Program-made: the position numbers and the translations under genes
Source: Eubacterium nodatum ATCC 33099
Lineage (GTDB): Bacteria; Bacillota; Clostridia; Peptostreptococcales; Anaerovoracaceae
DNA length: 60,881 bases
Direction: 5' to 3'
Assembly (NCBI GenBank): GCA_000510425.1
Contig: AZKM01000012.1
Span: 1-60,881, forward strand
Notes under the pieces: generated by a model
Seen by the model: only the letters and a program-made list of their open reading frames with translations
What the model was told of the DNA's origin: nothing
Database searches by the model: none
Shown here: one piece after another, positions 1-6,621 of the stretch
How the letters are laid out: each line of letters opens with the position of its first letter
Position numbering within the stretch: the first letter of the stretch is position 1

Positions 1-252
1 AATCAGCAGGAAGTAGTGCTGGAGTGTGCTGCAGAGACTATGAAATCCGTCATTGATCACTTTGGCGAGGATGTGGAGACCTGGAGGATCTCACAGACCC
101 ACTTCCAGCTACGGACCATGGTGAGCATCAGCCCGACATTTTACGGATGGCTGTTCCAGTTTTCCGGAAAGATGCGGCCGTTGTCACCAGAGCCGGTATT
201 AGATGAATATCGCAAAATGCTGGAAACCGCTTTGAATCATTTGTCACTGTAA
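1..252 (+). CDS. WYL-domain transcriptional regulator, C-terminal part
   Basis: The reading frame is open to the left edge of the window, so only about the last 83 residues are seen. They resemble the C-terminal (WCX) end of WYL-domain regulators: a conserved aromatic pattern around FYGWLFQFSG, followed by a basic segment and a final helix with the pattern PEPVLDEYRKMLE. WYL proteins are usually HTH repressors or activators that sense ligands or nucleic acids and often guard mobile elements or defence islands. An internal GTG at 16 could be mistaken for a start, but the frame continues upstream. A hairpin terminator (321-348) follows the stop. Confidence 0.6.
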   Translation, partial: NQQEVVLECAAETMKSVIDHFGEDVETWRISQTHFQLRTMVSISPTFYGWLFQFSGKMRPLSPEPVLDEYRKMLETALNHLSL

Positions 253-320
253 ACCAGGTAATGCTTCGCTTTTTTTAGAGGCACTTTTCCATCGTATTAA
301 ATATTAATCCATCTTAATAC

Positions 321-353
321 AACATCGGTCTATAAATCGACCGATGTTCCTTT
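321..353 (+). terminator. Rho-independent terminator after the WYL gene
   Basis: A perfect 10-bp stem (321-330 with 339-348) and an 8-nt loop are followed by CCTTTT. It lies about 70 nt after the WYL-gene stop and just ahead of the SOS-type promoter, separating the two transcription units. Confidence 0.7.
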
Positions 354-360
354 TGCAAAC

Positions 361-398
361 GAACATATGTTTACTTTTTGCCGGACCGGCCATATAAT
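361..398 (+). promoter_or_regulatory. SOS-type promoter: LexA box overlapping the -35
   Basis: GAACATATGTTT (361-372) fits the clostridial LexA-box pattern GAAC-N4-GTTY. It overlaps the -35 element TTTACT (370-375), which is followed after exactly 17 nt by a perfect -10 TATAAT (393-398). The spacer contains the palindrome GCCGGACCGGC. The chromosomal lexA promoter in this window (19953-19990) has the same arrangement: box, TTTACA starting at the tenth base of the box, 17-nt spacer, -10. I infer that host LexA represses transcription of the element genes downstream and that DNA damage releases it. LexA binding is inferred, not shown. Confidence 0.7.
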
Positions 399-412
399 AT
401 TGATATCAGCTG

Positions 413-526
413 ATGCAGAACAATTACCCCCAAGAGATCCGGCAGAATGCCGTGATCAGTGTGAGCTTTGTTGCTGGTGAAGGCAGCACTTTCTTTGTTA
501 CAAAATCAGAAGTGCTGCAGACTTAA
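413..526 (+). CDS. Possible 37-codon leader ORF
   Basis: An ATG only about 8 nt downstream of the predicted transcription start opens a 37-codon frame with a protein-like composition (motifs NAVISVSFVAGEGS and TFFVTKSEV). No Shine-Dalgarno site fits in front of it, so it would have to be translated as a nearly leaderless message, or it is a remnant of a longer gene. The second half overlaps a hairpin (483-490 with 511-518). I do not recognise the peptide. It could equally be non-coding leader. Confidence 0.25.
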   Translation: MQNNYPQEIRQNAVISVSFVAGEGSTFFVTKSEVLQT

Positions 527-579
527 TACATTACCGGAGTGCCGGAGTTCTTCAGTGATTCGTTTCCCTATCACTGAAG
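483..579 (+). other. Structured leader: two hairpins
   Basis: Two inverted repeats sit in the roughly 250-nt leader between the SOS-type promoter and the gene at 661. The first pairs 483-490 with 511-518 (GCAGCACT / AGTGCTGC). The second is a perfect 10-bp stem, 550-559 with 570-579. Neither is followed by a T-run, so they look like folded leader RNA or protein-binding sites rather than terminators. No other gene is convincing between 253 and 660. Confidence 0.45.
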
Positions 580-660
580 CAGCTGCCGGGGATGCACACG
601 CCGGAATCAGGAGTTCCACCGGTATGCAGAGTGTGAAAGAACGAATCGAAGGGAGACGAG

Positions 661-1251
661 ATGGGTAACAACAGAAACGGCTCCAGACAGAGAATAGCAA
701 CAATATGTTCGAGCCGGGAAATCAGTGAAACTGAAGTTTATGACAAAGCGAAGAAGTTGCTGGAAATCTACCGTGATGTCTGTTGGGAGACAAGTGAATA
801 TGCGAATCTTGTCAGAGAGGACCTCGCCTATGAATACGGATATGCCAGCAGTGATCTTGATACCGCCCTGCTCTACTTGGAAAATTTCGCTCCGGATGAA
901 CAGAAGGAGAAATTTGCTGCGAAGATACGGGCTCTGTTCAGTGTCAAATGGATGGTTGAGATTGTCGATTCTGCAATCATCAAAGTCAGAGAGTTCCCAC
1001 TGAACGGTGAGCTGTATGCTCATATTCTGTCCATGTATTATCTTGGCAAATTCCAGTACACCGAAGCGGAGATGATGGAAGAACTGAATCTTGAAAGAAG
1101 CTCCTATTACCGTCGTAAGAAGGAAGCTGTTATTGTTTTCGGACTGGCGATCTGGGGAGGAAGCATCGATGATTTGCGGCAGATTATGCTGGGAAACGAA
1201 CCGAAGCAAATGACCTTTGATGGAATTGCGCAGAGATATCAGAAAGTATGA
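661..1251 (+). CDS. Small HTH protein of mobile elements (ArpU/sigma-4-like)
   Basis: This 196-residue protein has no membrane segment. The middle is acidic and helical. Near residues 120-160 is a segment of the form LYAHILSMYYLG ... EELNLERSSYYRRKKEA followed by FGLAIWG, which resembles the late-regulator/ArpU-like and sigma-region-4-like HTH proteins of Firmicute phages and integrative elements. The start is supported by GGGAG about 6 nt upstream. It is the first clear gene after the SOS-type promoter, so it may be the regulator made on SOS induction. The next gene starts 8 nt after its stop, with its SD immediately behind the stop codon. The family assignment is by pattern only. Confidence 0.5.
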   Translation: MGNNRNGSRQRIATICSSREISETEVYDKAKKLLEIYRDVCWETSEYANLVREDLAYEYGYASSDLDTALLYLENFAPDEQKEKFAAKIRALFSVKWMVEIVDSAIIKVREFPLNGELYAHILSMYYLGKFQYTEAEMMEELNLERSSYYRRKKEAVIVFGLAIWGGSIDDLRQIMLGNEPKQMTFDGIAQRYQKV

Positions 1252-1259
1252 GGAGAGAA

Positions 1260-1703
1260 ATGTCGATCAAATTAAAAGAATTGTGGCCGCCACGGGACGG
1301 AATGCAGAAGATCCCTGTATACAAGGAGGGAGGAATCGCGGTATTTGGCGAGCGTACGATATTCCAGTCACCGGTCATGCTTAGAAAAGGATTGCTGGAA
1401 TGCTGGCTCTGGAGTGACCCAATGAATCGTGGTGATTAAGATGTTGAATTGATCTCCATTATCCGGATGAGTCCGGGGCTTGACCTTGAGATACGGAGGA
1501 ATGACGAAGAAATTCTAGGAGTGAAATTCTATAAGCCCAATGGTGACCTTCTGGAGTTCGCCCCGTTTTCGGAGGACGGAAAAGGACTGGAATGCAGGAA
1601 AGCCTATGATCACATTACCATCGATCCTGCAAACAACGACCGGGAGGCCCAGCTGGTAAGAGTCGGATGGAACCTCATTGATATTTCACTGAAACCCCAA
1701 TGA
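1260..1703 (+). pseudogene. Hypothetical element protein, split by an in-frame TAA
   Basis: Starting at ATG 1260 (SD AGGAG just upstream), the frame reads 59 codons to a TAA at 1437-1439. It then stays open in the same frame for a further 87 codons, through a protein-like stretch containing GLDLEIRRNDEEILGVKFYKPNG, to TGA at 1701-1703. Without the stop this would be one protein of about 147 residues. There is no SD for a restart near 1449. The simplest reading is a nonsense mutation in a formerly intact small gene; stop-codon readthrough is the alternative. An ATG at 1248 overlaps the preceding gene but lies too close to its SD. I do not recognise the family. Confidence 0.45.
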
Positions 1704-1738
1704 CACATGAAACCGGCCTCAATGGAACACGTCCGGTA

Positions 1739-1902
1739 CTGACCTGAGACCCGCAGGACGTTACACTATATATGCTGGGAGATAGCAGCATATACAAATG
1801 AATAATTGATGAAGCCTCATATCCAAACAGATGTGGGGCTCTTTTTATGCCTGTCTTTCAGACAATTGGCTTCGGCCGGGAGAAATTCTCCCGGCCTTTT
1901 TT
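1739..1902 (+). terminator. Leader with two stacked terminators
   Basis: A weak promoter candidate (CTGACC, 17 nt, TACACT; 1739-1767) and a 9-bp hairpin (1769-1777 with 1786-1794) precede two intrinsic terminators. The first is an 11-bp stem with two wobble pairs (1813-1823 with 1830-1840) followed by CTTTTT. The second is a perfect 11-bp G+C-rich stem (1874-1884 with 1886-1896) followed by six T. The pair separates the upstream operon from the sigma-like gene at 2024, and could act as attenuators for readthrough from the SOS-type promoter. Apart from these and the leader ORF at 1925, I see no gene between 1704 and 2023. Confidence 0.6.
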
Positions 1903-1910
1903 CATGCCCG

Positions 1911-2023
1911 AAAGGAGAAAGACAGTGCGGATACAGAAGCAGTCTCTGCGTTTCATCAGAGGTCCGTAACCTCCTGATTTCGAAAACAGCAAATTACATC
2001 TTTTCGAAATTCAGGAGGAAGAA
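1911..2023 (+). promoter_or_regulatory. Leader ORF plus SD-sequestering hairpin (translation-attenuation-like)
   Basis: AAAGGAG (1911-1917) precedes a GTG at 1925 that opens a 14-codon ORF (VRIQKQSLRFIRGP, stop 1967-1969). The very next base begins the 5' arm of a hairpin: 1970-1986 pairs with 2001-2018 over 17 positions with one bulge. The 3' arm contains AGGAGG (2013-2018), the Shine-Dalgarno of the gene starting at ATG 2024. A ribosome stalled or terminating at the leader stop would cover the 5' arm and free the SD. This is the layout of erm/cat-type translational attenuation. The regulatory role is inferred; the pairing and ORF are seen. An in-frame ATG at 1904 would make the leader 21 codons, but it lies in the terminator tail and lacks an SD. 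Confidence 0.5.
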
Positions 2024-2444
2024 ATGAAAAAGATCAGGTATGAGTTCATCACGGAAGAAATTGTCGAGATCGAAATCAGCGATGAATGGGGAGAGAAGTT
2101 GAAATCAGTAAAACGGGAGCAGTTGGAAGCTGGACAAACGGGAGGAGCGTCACAGCGTAAACTTCGCCGATCTGGATGACAAGGAAGAATACTTTGCAGA
2201 TTCAGATGATGATCCCTTTGCAATGATCGAAGAAGAAAAGTACAGAGATTACAAAGCGGACCATGAAAGACGAATCGCAAAAGCCTTTTCCGAACTCAGC
2301 GTAAGCCAGCGGGAGCTGCTGAAAACTCTCTATGAGGATGGAATGTCGAAGCAGGAATATGCAGATGCAATCGGCGTGTCTCCTTCAGCAATATCACACC
2401 AGCTTGAAACCATCAAGAAAAAAATTAAAAAAATTTTGAGATGA
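2024..2444 (+). pseudogene. Sigma-70 region-4-like protein, frameshifted
   Basis: ATG 2024 (SD AGGAGG) begins a typical element sigma-like protein (MKKIRYEFITEEIVEIEI), but this frame stops at 2177-2179 after 51 codons. From about 2121 the frame shifted by one base carries the expected continuation (LDKREERHSVNFADLDD), then the acidic linker and an HTH (QELLKTLYEDG-type helix, SKQEYADAIGVSPSAISHQ) ending in a lysine-rich tail at 2442. The join near 2128 looks like a one-base insertion. An internal ATG at 2223 could still yield a 73-residue HTH fragment. Programmed frameshifting cannot be excluded, but no slippery heptamer is evident. The SD lies in a hairpin (see the leader entry). Confidence 0.6.
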
Positions 2445-2454
2445 GCCTCAAGTT

Positions 2455-3060
2455 TTTCGCTTTTTTGTCTATAGGGTGAGAGGCAAAATCGGGCAGGACT
2501 TTCGTAAAAAAATCATGGCAGCCGGTGACCTCTCGAGATAACAAACTGCACTTTGAAAACGGAATACACATTCATCAGGTACTTTCTCTCTGGTATATCG
2601 GGTAACACCGAGAGCATGTGAAGTGATGCGCCGGGACCCTTCGGGATAGCGATAATGTCTCACTTCAAAAGGCGGCATGGCGGCCGTCAGTGTGCGATGA
2701 CAGCCGGGGAGGACAATGATACTTCCGCCCAGTCACAGCCCCGCAGGAATGCGGGATCACGCAATGAGGGCGGCTCCGGGAGAACCTCGGAGGAGCCGGC
2801 AGCTCATGAGAAGGAAGCAGCCACCCTTCGCCTGATTGTTTCCTGGGATCCGGGGCGTCGTGGACAAAATGGATCGTGTAATAATCCGGAATGCAGAATG
2901 ATGATGCATTTCAAATGTGAAAATCTGAATTCTGCATTTCCGGTCAGTACATGCGCGGTCCATCACACCGAGAGAATCAGGGAATGTCGAATCCAAATCA
3001 GATAAAGGAATTCCCCTGATCTACCCTACTCTACTCTACCCTACCCCGATGAGCCTGGTA
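2455..3060 (+). other. Structured, probably non-coding stretch of the element
   Basis: No convincing gene lies here. Several stems can be paired by eye: 2586-2594 with 2607-2614; 2620-2626 with 2660-2666, enclosing a GC-rich inner hairpin; 2888-2899 with 2929-2941 (one bulge); and 2976-2985 with 3010-3020 (one bulge). They are followed by a pyrimidine tract of CTACC/CTACT units at 3021-3047. A 116-codon frame (2655-3005) crosses this region. It lacks a good SD and has a low-complexity composition, so I treat it as doubtful. The structure suggests an RNA element, a replication or transfer origin, or protein-binding sites; none can be chosen from sequence alone. Confidence 0.4.
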
Positions 3061-3101
3061 AATGAATGTGTATCCTTTTTCTGCAAAGGAGGCCAATCAA
3101 T

Positions 3102-3422
3102 ATGACACCAATTAGCACCAACCCAAATTTTTCATTCGATACGAATGACGATCTTTCACCGATGATCGATTCCATCCTGACAGCTCCGGGATTTGTAAAA
3201 GCATATGCAGAAAACAGAGAAACGGATTGGGTGATTCAAATCGGAAACAGCGAAATGGAAGAAGGCATACGGCAACTTCCCTCTGTAGAGCAACAGATCA
3301 TCAAGCTGTATTTTCTGGATGGCAAGTCCCTTCTCGATATCGCAAATGATCTGGATTTACCGGTCGAGCTTCTAGCCGGCCACATGAAATCCATGAAAGT
3401 GAGGTTGTCGCTTTATGTCTGA
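3102..3422 (+). CDS. Sigma-region-4-like HTH protein next to mazF
   Basis: The protein has 106 residues. The start is chosen at ATG 3102 because of an excellent SD (AAAGGAGG, 3086-3093); an upstream ATG at 3066 lacks one. The C-terminal half (LPSVEQQIIKLYFLDGKS, then LLDIANDLDLP) has the helix pattern of sigma-70 region 4: a positive helix after a conserved acidic/leucine segment, then an HTH. The N-terminal half is acidic and unassigned. The last 8 nt overlap the start of the MazF gene, so the two are translationally coupled and this protein sits where an antitoxin is normally found. No MazE-like sequence can be recognised in it. Confidence 0.5.
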   Translation: MTPISTNPNFSFDTNDDLSPMIDSILTAPGFVKAYAENRETDWVIQIGNSEMEEGIRQLPSVEQQIIKLYFLDGKSLLDIANDLDLPVELLAGHMKSMKVRLSLYV

Positions 3423-3783
3423 TCAGAATTTCAACGTACGCCAGGGGGAAATCTACTATGCGGATTTTCCGGAGACAGTGGGCAGTGTGCAGAAAGGAAT
3501 ACGGCCGGTGGTAATCACGCAGAATAATTATCTGAACAGGAACTCAACTACATATGTCTGTGCCCTGGTTACCAGTCAGCTCAAACGACTGGATCTGCCG
3601 GAGCATGTACTGCTTCCGAAACTGAAAGGACTTCCGAAGCGGTCCATGGTCATGGCAGAACAGCGTCAGACGGTGGATCAGAAGCAACTCCTGAATTACC
3701 GCTGCAAAGTCAGCTGGTTAACATTCCGTAATATCCACCGTGCACTTCGGCATTGTGAGAGTGCCGACAAAACCTGCTATTAA
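3415..3783 (+). CDS. MazF/PemK-family endoribonuclease toxin
   Basis: This 122-residue protein has the compact MazF/PemK fold signature. GEIYYADFPE near the N-terminus is followed by KGIRPVVITQN with the conserved catalytic Arg (R30), then CALVTSQ with the conserved Thr/Ser (T53). The later pattern LP-HV-LP ... GLP-S-VMAEQ-QTVDQ is the usual region contributing to the active-site face and dimer. MazF-type toxins cleave single-stranded RNA at short motifs. No conventional MazE lies beside it; the overlapping upstream HTH protein (3102-3422) is the only candidate partner. It lies between the sigma-like genes and the xis-int module, so it may serve element maintenance. The short C-terminal tail with two Cys is not typical. 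Confidence 0.8.
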   Translation: MSDQNFNVRQGEIYYADFPETVGSVQKGIRPVVITQNNYLNRNSTTYVCALVTSQLKRLDLPEHVLLPKLKGLPKRSMVMAEQRQTVDQKQLLNYRCKVSWLTFRNIHRALRHCESADKTCY

Positions 3784-3828
3784 AAAAGCAAGACTGCAAG
3801 TTAAGCAGAACGCATAATTAACAGATTC

Positions 3829-3862
3829 GCCATGTGATGATACGCTGACCTCATCACATGGC
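3829..3862 (+). promoter_or_regulatory. Perfect 12-bp inverted repeat ahead of xis-int
   Basis: GCCATGTGATGA (3829-3840) and TCATCACATGGC (3851-3862) form a perfect 12-bp stem with a 10-nt loop. It ends about 16 nt before the ATG of the excisionase-like gene, close to its SD (GAGGAAG). No T-run follows, so it is more likely an operator or mRNA structure controlling xis-int than a terminator. Confidence 0.5.
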
Positions 3863-3878
3863 CAGGTGAGGAAGAAAC

Positions 3879-4124
3879 ATGAATATTGAAATACCGATCA
3901 GCGGTCAGGCGGCAGTTTCCACTGAAATCAGATTCTATACACCGAAAGATGTTGCCAGAATGACCGGATGGAGCGAAAAAACCGTGCTGAAGATGTTCAA
4001 TGATCCGAAGTTCCCTTCAGCAGATTTCGGGCGGAACAAAGTCATTGAGGCTGATGCATTAAGAAACTATTTTTCAACAAGACATGAAAAATCGAAAGAC
4101 AGATACTGGAGGAAACAACGATGA
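3879..4124 (+). CDS. Excisionase-like winged/MerR-type HTH protein
   Basis: The 81-residue basic protein carries one HTH of the MerR/excisionase type: FYTPKDVARMTGWSEKTVLKMF, with a Pro/Arg-rich wing (FPSADFGRNKVIE) and a recognition-like helix (ADALRNYF). Its TGA overlaps the ATG of the integrase gene (ATGA), the usual xis-int coupling. Excisionases bend att-site DNA and steer the integrase toward excision. The SD is GAGGAAG, 6-7 nt before the ATG, and a perfect hairpin lies just upstream. An orphan regulator of the operon is the alternative. Confidence 0.65.
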   Translation: MNIEIPISGQAAVSTEIRFYTPKDVARMTGWSEKTVLKMFNDPKFPSADFGRNKVIEADALRNYFSTRHEKSKDRYWRKQR

Positions 4125-5284
4125 GACTGGAAGATTTTTATATGGGAAAGGGTTCATACAGAGACACGAAATCAGGAAAACGGGAACTTGTTCTCCGTTA
4201 CCGGGATGAAAGCGGCAACCTGCGATACAAATCATTTACCCGGGATACTGAGGAGGAATGCCTTCAGGCGGCAATGGATTTTGCCGAAGAGTACACCGGA
4301 AATCTGAACGCTGATGATTCCACCATTCCGGAGATCCTCAGAAAGCGTTTCGATAAGGATCTGAAGTTCAATTATATTAAGAAGCAAAGCTATTACAGGA
4401 AGATCGAAACACTGAAGATCATCGAAAATGATGCGATTGGACAGATCCCCATCCGGAAGATTCAGAAGCATCACATCAACCGGTTTTTGAAGGAAATCAC
4501 CGGTTATTCCAACAGCACCATTGAGAAACTGTTTCTTCAGCTGAAGCTGGCTTTCAAAACTGCAGTAGAAGCAGATGTCATGACGAAAAATCCCATGCTG
4601 GCTCACGATATCAGAAGGCCCAGATCCTCGAAGGCAGATAAAAAAATCCGGGCACTTACTGAGGAAGAGCAGAAGAAACTGACCGAATGCATTCTCAATG
4701 ACAAAGTTCCGAAAGGAAGAAATGATTACCGCACACAGATTCTTATTGCCCTTTACAGCGGCATGAGGATGGGAGAAATCAACGCTTTGTCACCGGATGA
4801 TATTGATTTCAAACAGAATGTCGTTCATGTAAGAAAGACTATCTCCATGGGCACCCGCGGTAAAGGCTTCCTCGGTGATACAACCAAGACCTATGCCGGA
4901 CTCAGAGATGTCCCCATCAGCAACGCCCTCCGGCCTGTACTGGAAAGAGCCCTTGCGGAGATGCTGCCCAATGATCCGGGCCTGATATTCTATGATCACG
5001 GAAACAATCGCGTCATCACCACAAGCAATGTGAATTCCTATTACAAAAGAACCTGCGACAAGTGCGGCATTGAATGCAACGGACAGCATGCGCTCCGGCA
5101 TACCTTTGCCACAAGATGTATTGAATCCGGCGTTCCTGCCATCGTCCTGAAGAAGTGGCTGGGCCATACTGATATCCATGTTACGCTGGATACCTATGCA
5201 GATGTTTTCGACAGAATGAACGATACCGCAATCAACACTTTGGACACCTATCTGGATTCCCTTGAGAGTGAAGAAGAGGCATAA
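4121..5284 (+). CDS. Tyrosine recombinase (integrase), first of two
   Basis: The protein has 387 residues. An N-terminal beta-rich arm-binding domain (about 1-60) is followed by a SAM-like core-binding domain (about 65-165) and the catalytic domain. The catalytic set is complete: R216 (SGMRMGE), K256 (TKTY), H323 and R326 (HALRH), H349 (LGHTD) and the nucleophile Y359 (LDTYA). It integrates and excises the element through a 3'-phosphotyrosine intermediate. It starts inside the stop codon of the preceding gene and has the SD GGAGGAAACAACG. A related recombinase follows directly, suggesting duplication or a pair that acts together. Confidence 0.92.
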   Translation: MRLEDFYMGKGSYRDTKSGKRELVLRYRDESGNLRYKSFTRDTEEECLQAAMDFAEEYTGNLNADDSTIPEILRKRFDKDLKFNYIKKQSYYRKIETLKIIENDAIGQIPIRKIQKHHINRFLKEITGYSNSTIEKLFLQLKLAFKTAVEADVMTKNPMLAHDIRRPRSSKADKKIRALTEEEQKKLTECILNDKVPKGRNDYRTQILIALYSGMRMGEINALSPDDIDFKQNVVHVRKTISMGTRGKGFLGDTTKTYAGLRDVPISNALRPVLERALAEMLPNDPGLIFYDHGNNRVITTSNVNSYYKRTCDKCGIECNGQHALRHTFATRCIESGVPAIVLKKWLGHTDIHVTLDTYADVFDRMNDTAINTLDTYLDSLESEEEA

Positions 5285-5317
5285 TGGTCATAGTTAATCA
5301 CGAAGAGGAGAAAACGG

Positions 5318-6497
5318 ATGAATAATTTACAGACTGGATGAACTTGCCCGGAAATTTTACAGAGGCCGGGGAGGAACACTTCGATACATTCCCAACGGGA
5401 AGCTGCGCTTGGATTTATACTATGTCGATGATTACGGAAGGAAGCGCCGGAAAGTTTTTGTCGGAAGGAATATAGGTGAATGTTATGAGAGAGCGAATCA
5501 ATTTGCTGCGGACAGCAAAGGCCTGATCAGCAACAACAGATCGACGATTCCGGAAATCCTCCGTGTGAAACTTGCAAATGATTTAGCCCTACATTTCATA
5601 AAGCCTCAGACGCATGGAAACTACCTGACTCTTGTATCGAATATTGAAAACCACTTGATCGGTCAGCTTCCAGTCGCAGGCATATCAACAAAAATGATTG
5701 AAAACTATCTGGAGTATATCACCGGCAGATATTCAGATTGCACGATCGATGCACTCTATCGGTTCCTCTCTACTGCTTTCGACATCGCTGTTCAGGATAA
5801 CGTGGTAGCAAAGAATCCAATGAGAGCTTTTGATATTCGAAAACCGAAATCGAAGAAATCAGCACAAAGTGTCCGTGGATTTACAGAAGAAGAACAGATA
5901 CGGTTTCTCAGAGCACTCAAAACATATAAACCGCCTTATGGGTCCATGTCGTATAAACTGCAATTCCTTGTGCAGTTATACAGCGGACTCCGGATGGGAG
6001 AAGTTAATGCTCTGACGCCGGAAGATATCGATTTTGGACGCAACCTGATCCACGTCCGGAACACGGTTATTCTGCTCAACGGAAAATCAGAACTCGGCGA
6101 TACTGCGAAAACATACAATGGTGTGAGAGATGTTCCGATCTGCAAAAAACTAAAGCCGGTCTTGCAGGAAGCTCTGGAAAAGATGAAGGATAATCCCTGT
6201 CACTTAGTGTTCTACGATCACAAGGCTGACAAGGTAATCGGCACTTCGTCGGCATCATCTTCATTCACCAGAATGTGTAAACGGTGCGGAATCAATCTGC
6301 GGGGTTCACATGCACTCCGGCATACATTTGCTACCCGCTGCATTGAGGCCGGTGTGCCTGCGGTGGTATTGAAGAAATGGCTGGGGCATTCCGATATTCA
6401 TGTTACAATGGACATCTACGCAGACGTATATGACCGGATGCATCATGATGCGATTGAAAAGCTTGATAAGCACATTTCAGAGATGTACAATGACTGA
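5318..6497 (+). pseudogene. Second tyrosine recombinase; start codon out of frame
   Basis: The frame is continuous from about 5322 to 6497 and closely parallels the first integrase. It keeps the catalytic residues: SGLRMGE, a TAKTY lysine, HALRH, LGHSD and IYADVY. The only ATG with a good SD (GAGGAG, 5305-5310), at 5318, runs into a stop after 7 codons. Removing one A right after that ATG would give a start reading MIIYRLDELARKFYRGRGG, matching the N-terminus of its neighbour. So either a one-base insertion disabled the start, or translation begins at a weak codon (ATT 5325, or TTG 5409 with loss of the N-terminal domain). The catalytic core, if made, looks intact. Confidence 0.6.
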
Positions 6498-6525
6498 AGA
6501 AGCTTGAGGTTTCAGGAGATGTATT

Positions 6526-6621
6526 ATGATTGAAAAAGCGCATAAACACAGCACTGTAAATGCTGAAAACGTTGAAATCGTAACGGTAGCGGGTAATCTT
6601 AATAGGTCCTCCGCCAAATAG
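6526..6621 (+). CDS. 31-codon ORF after the integrases
   Basis: A short basic ORF starts at ATG 6526 with a well-placed SD (AGGAGA, 6514-6519), 28 nt after the second integrase stop. It reads MIEKAHKHSTVNAENVEIV and ends in a serine/lysine tail. The stop TAG overlaps the base of the terminator hairpin. I do not recognise the product. The SD, spacing and position within the int transcript favour a real small protein, perhaps a recombination cofactor. Confidence 0.45.
   Translation: MIEKAHKHSTVNAENVEIVTVAGNLNRSSAK

Noticed and set aside
607..1209. 200-codon frame on the - strand
   Set aside because: It mirrors the coding gene at 661-1251, has no SD, and its protein is rich in Ser/Phe/Leu in the way antisense frames are.
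2100..2150. Programmed ribosomal frameshift in the sigma-like gene
   Set aside because: No slippery heptamer or following pseudoknot could be made out, so a simple indel is more likely.
2655..3005. 116-codon frame in the structured region
   Set aside because: No good SD, low-complexity composition, and it crosses stems; kept only as a doubt in the non-coding entry.
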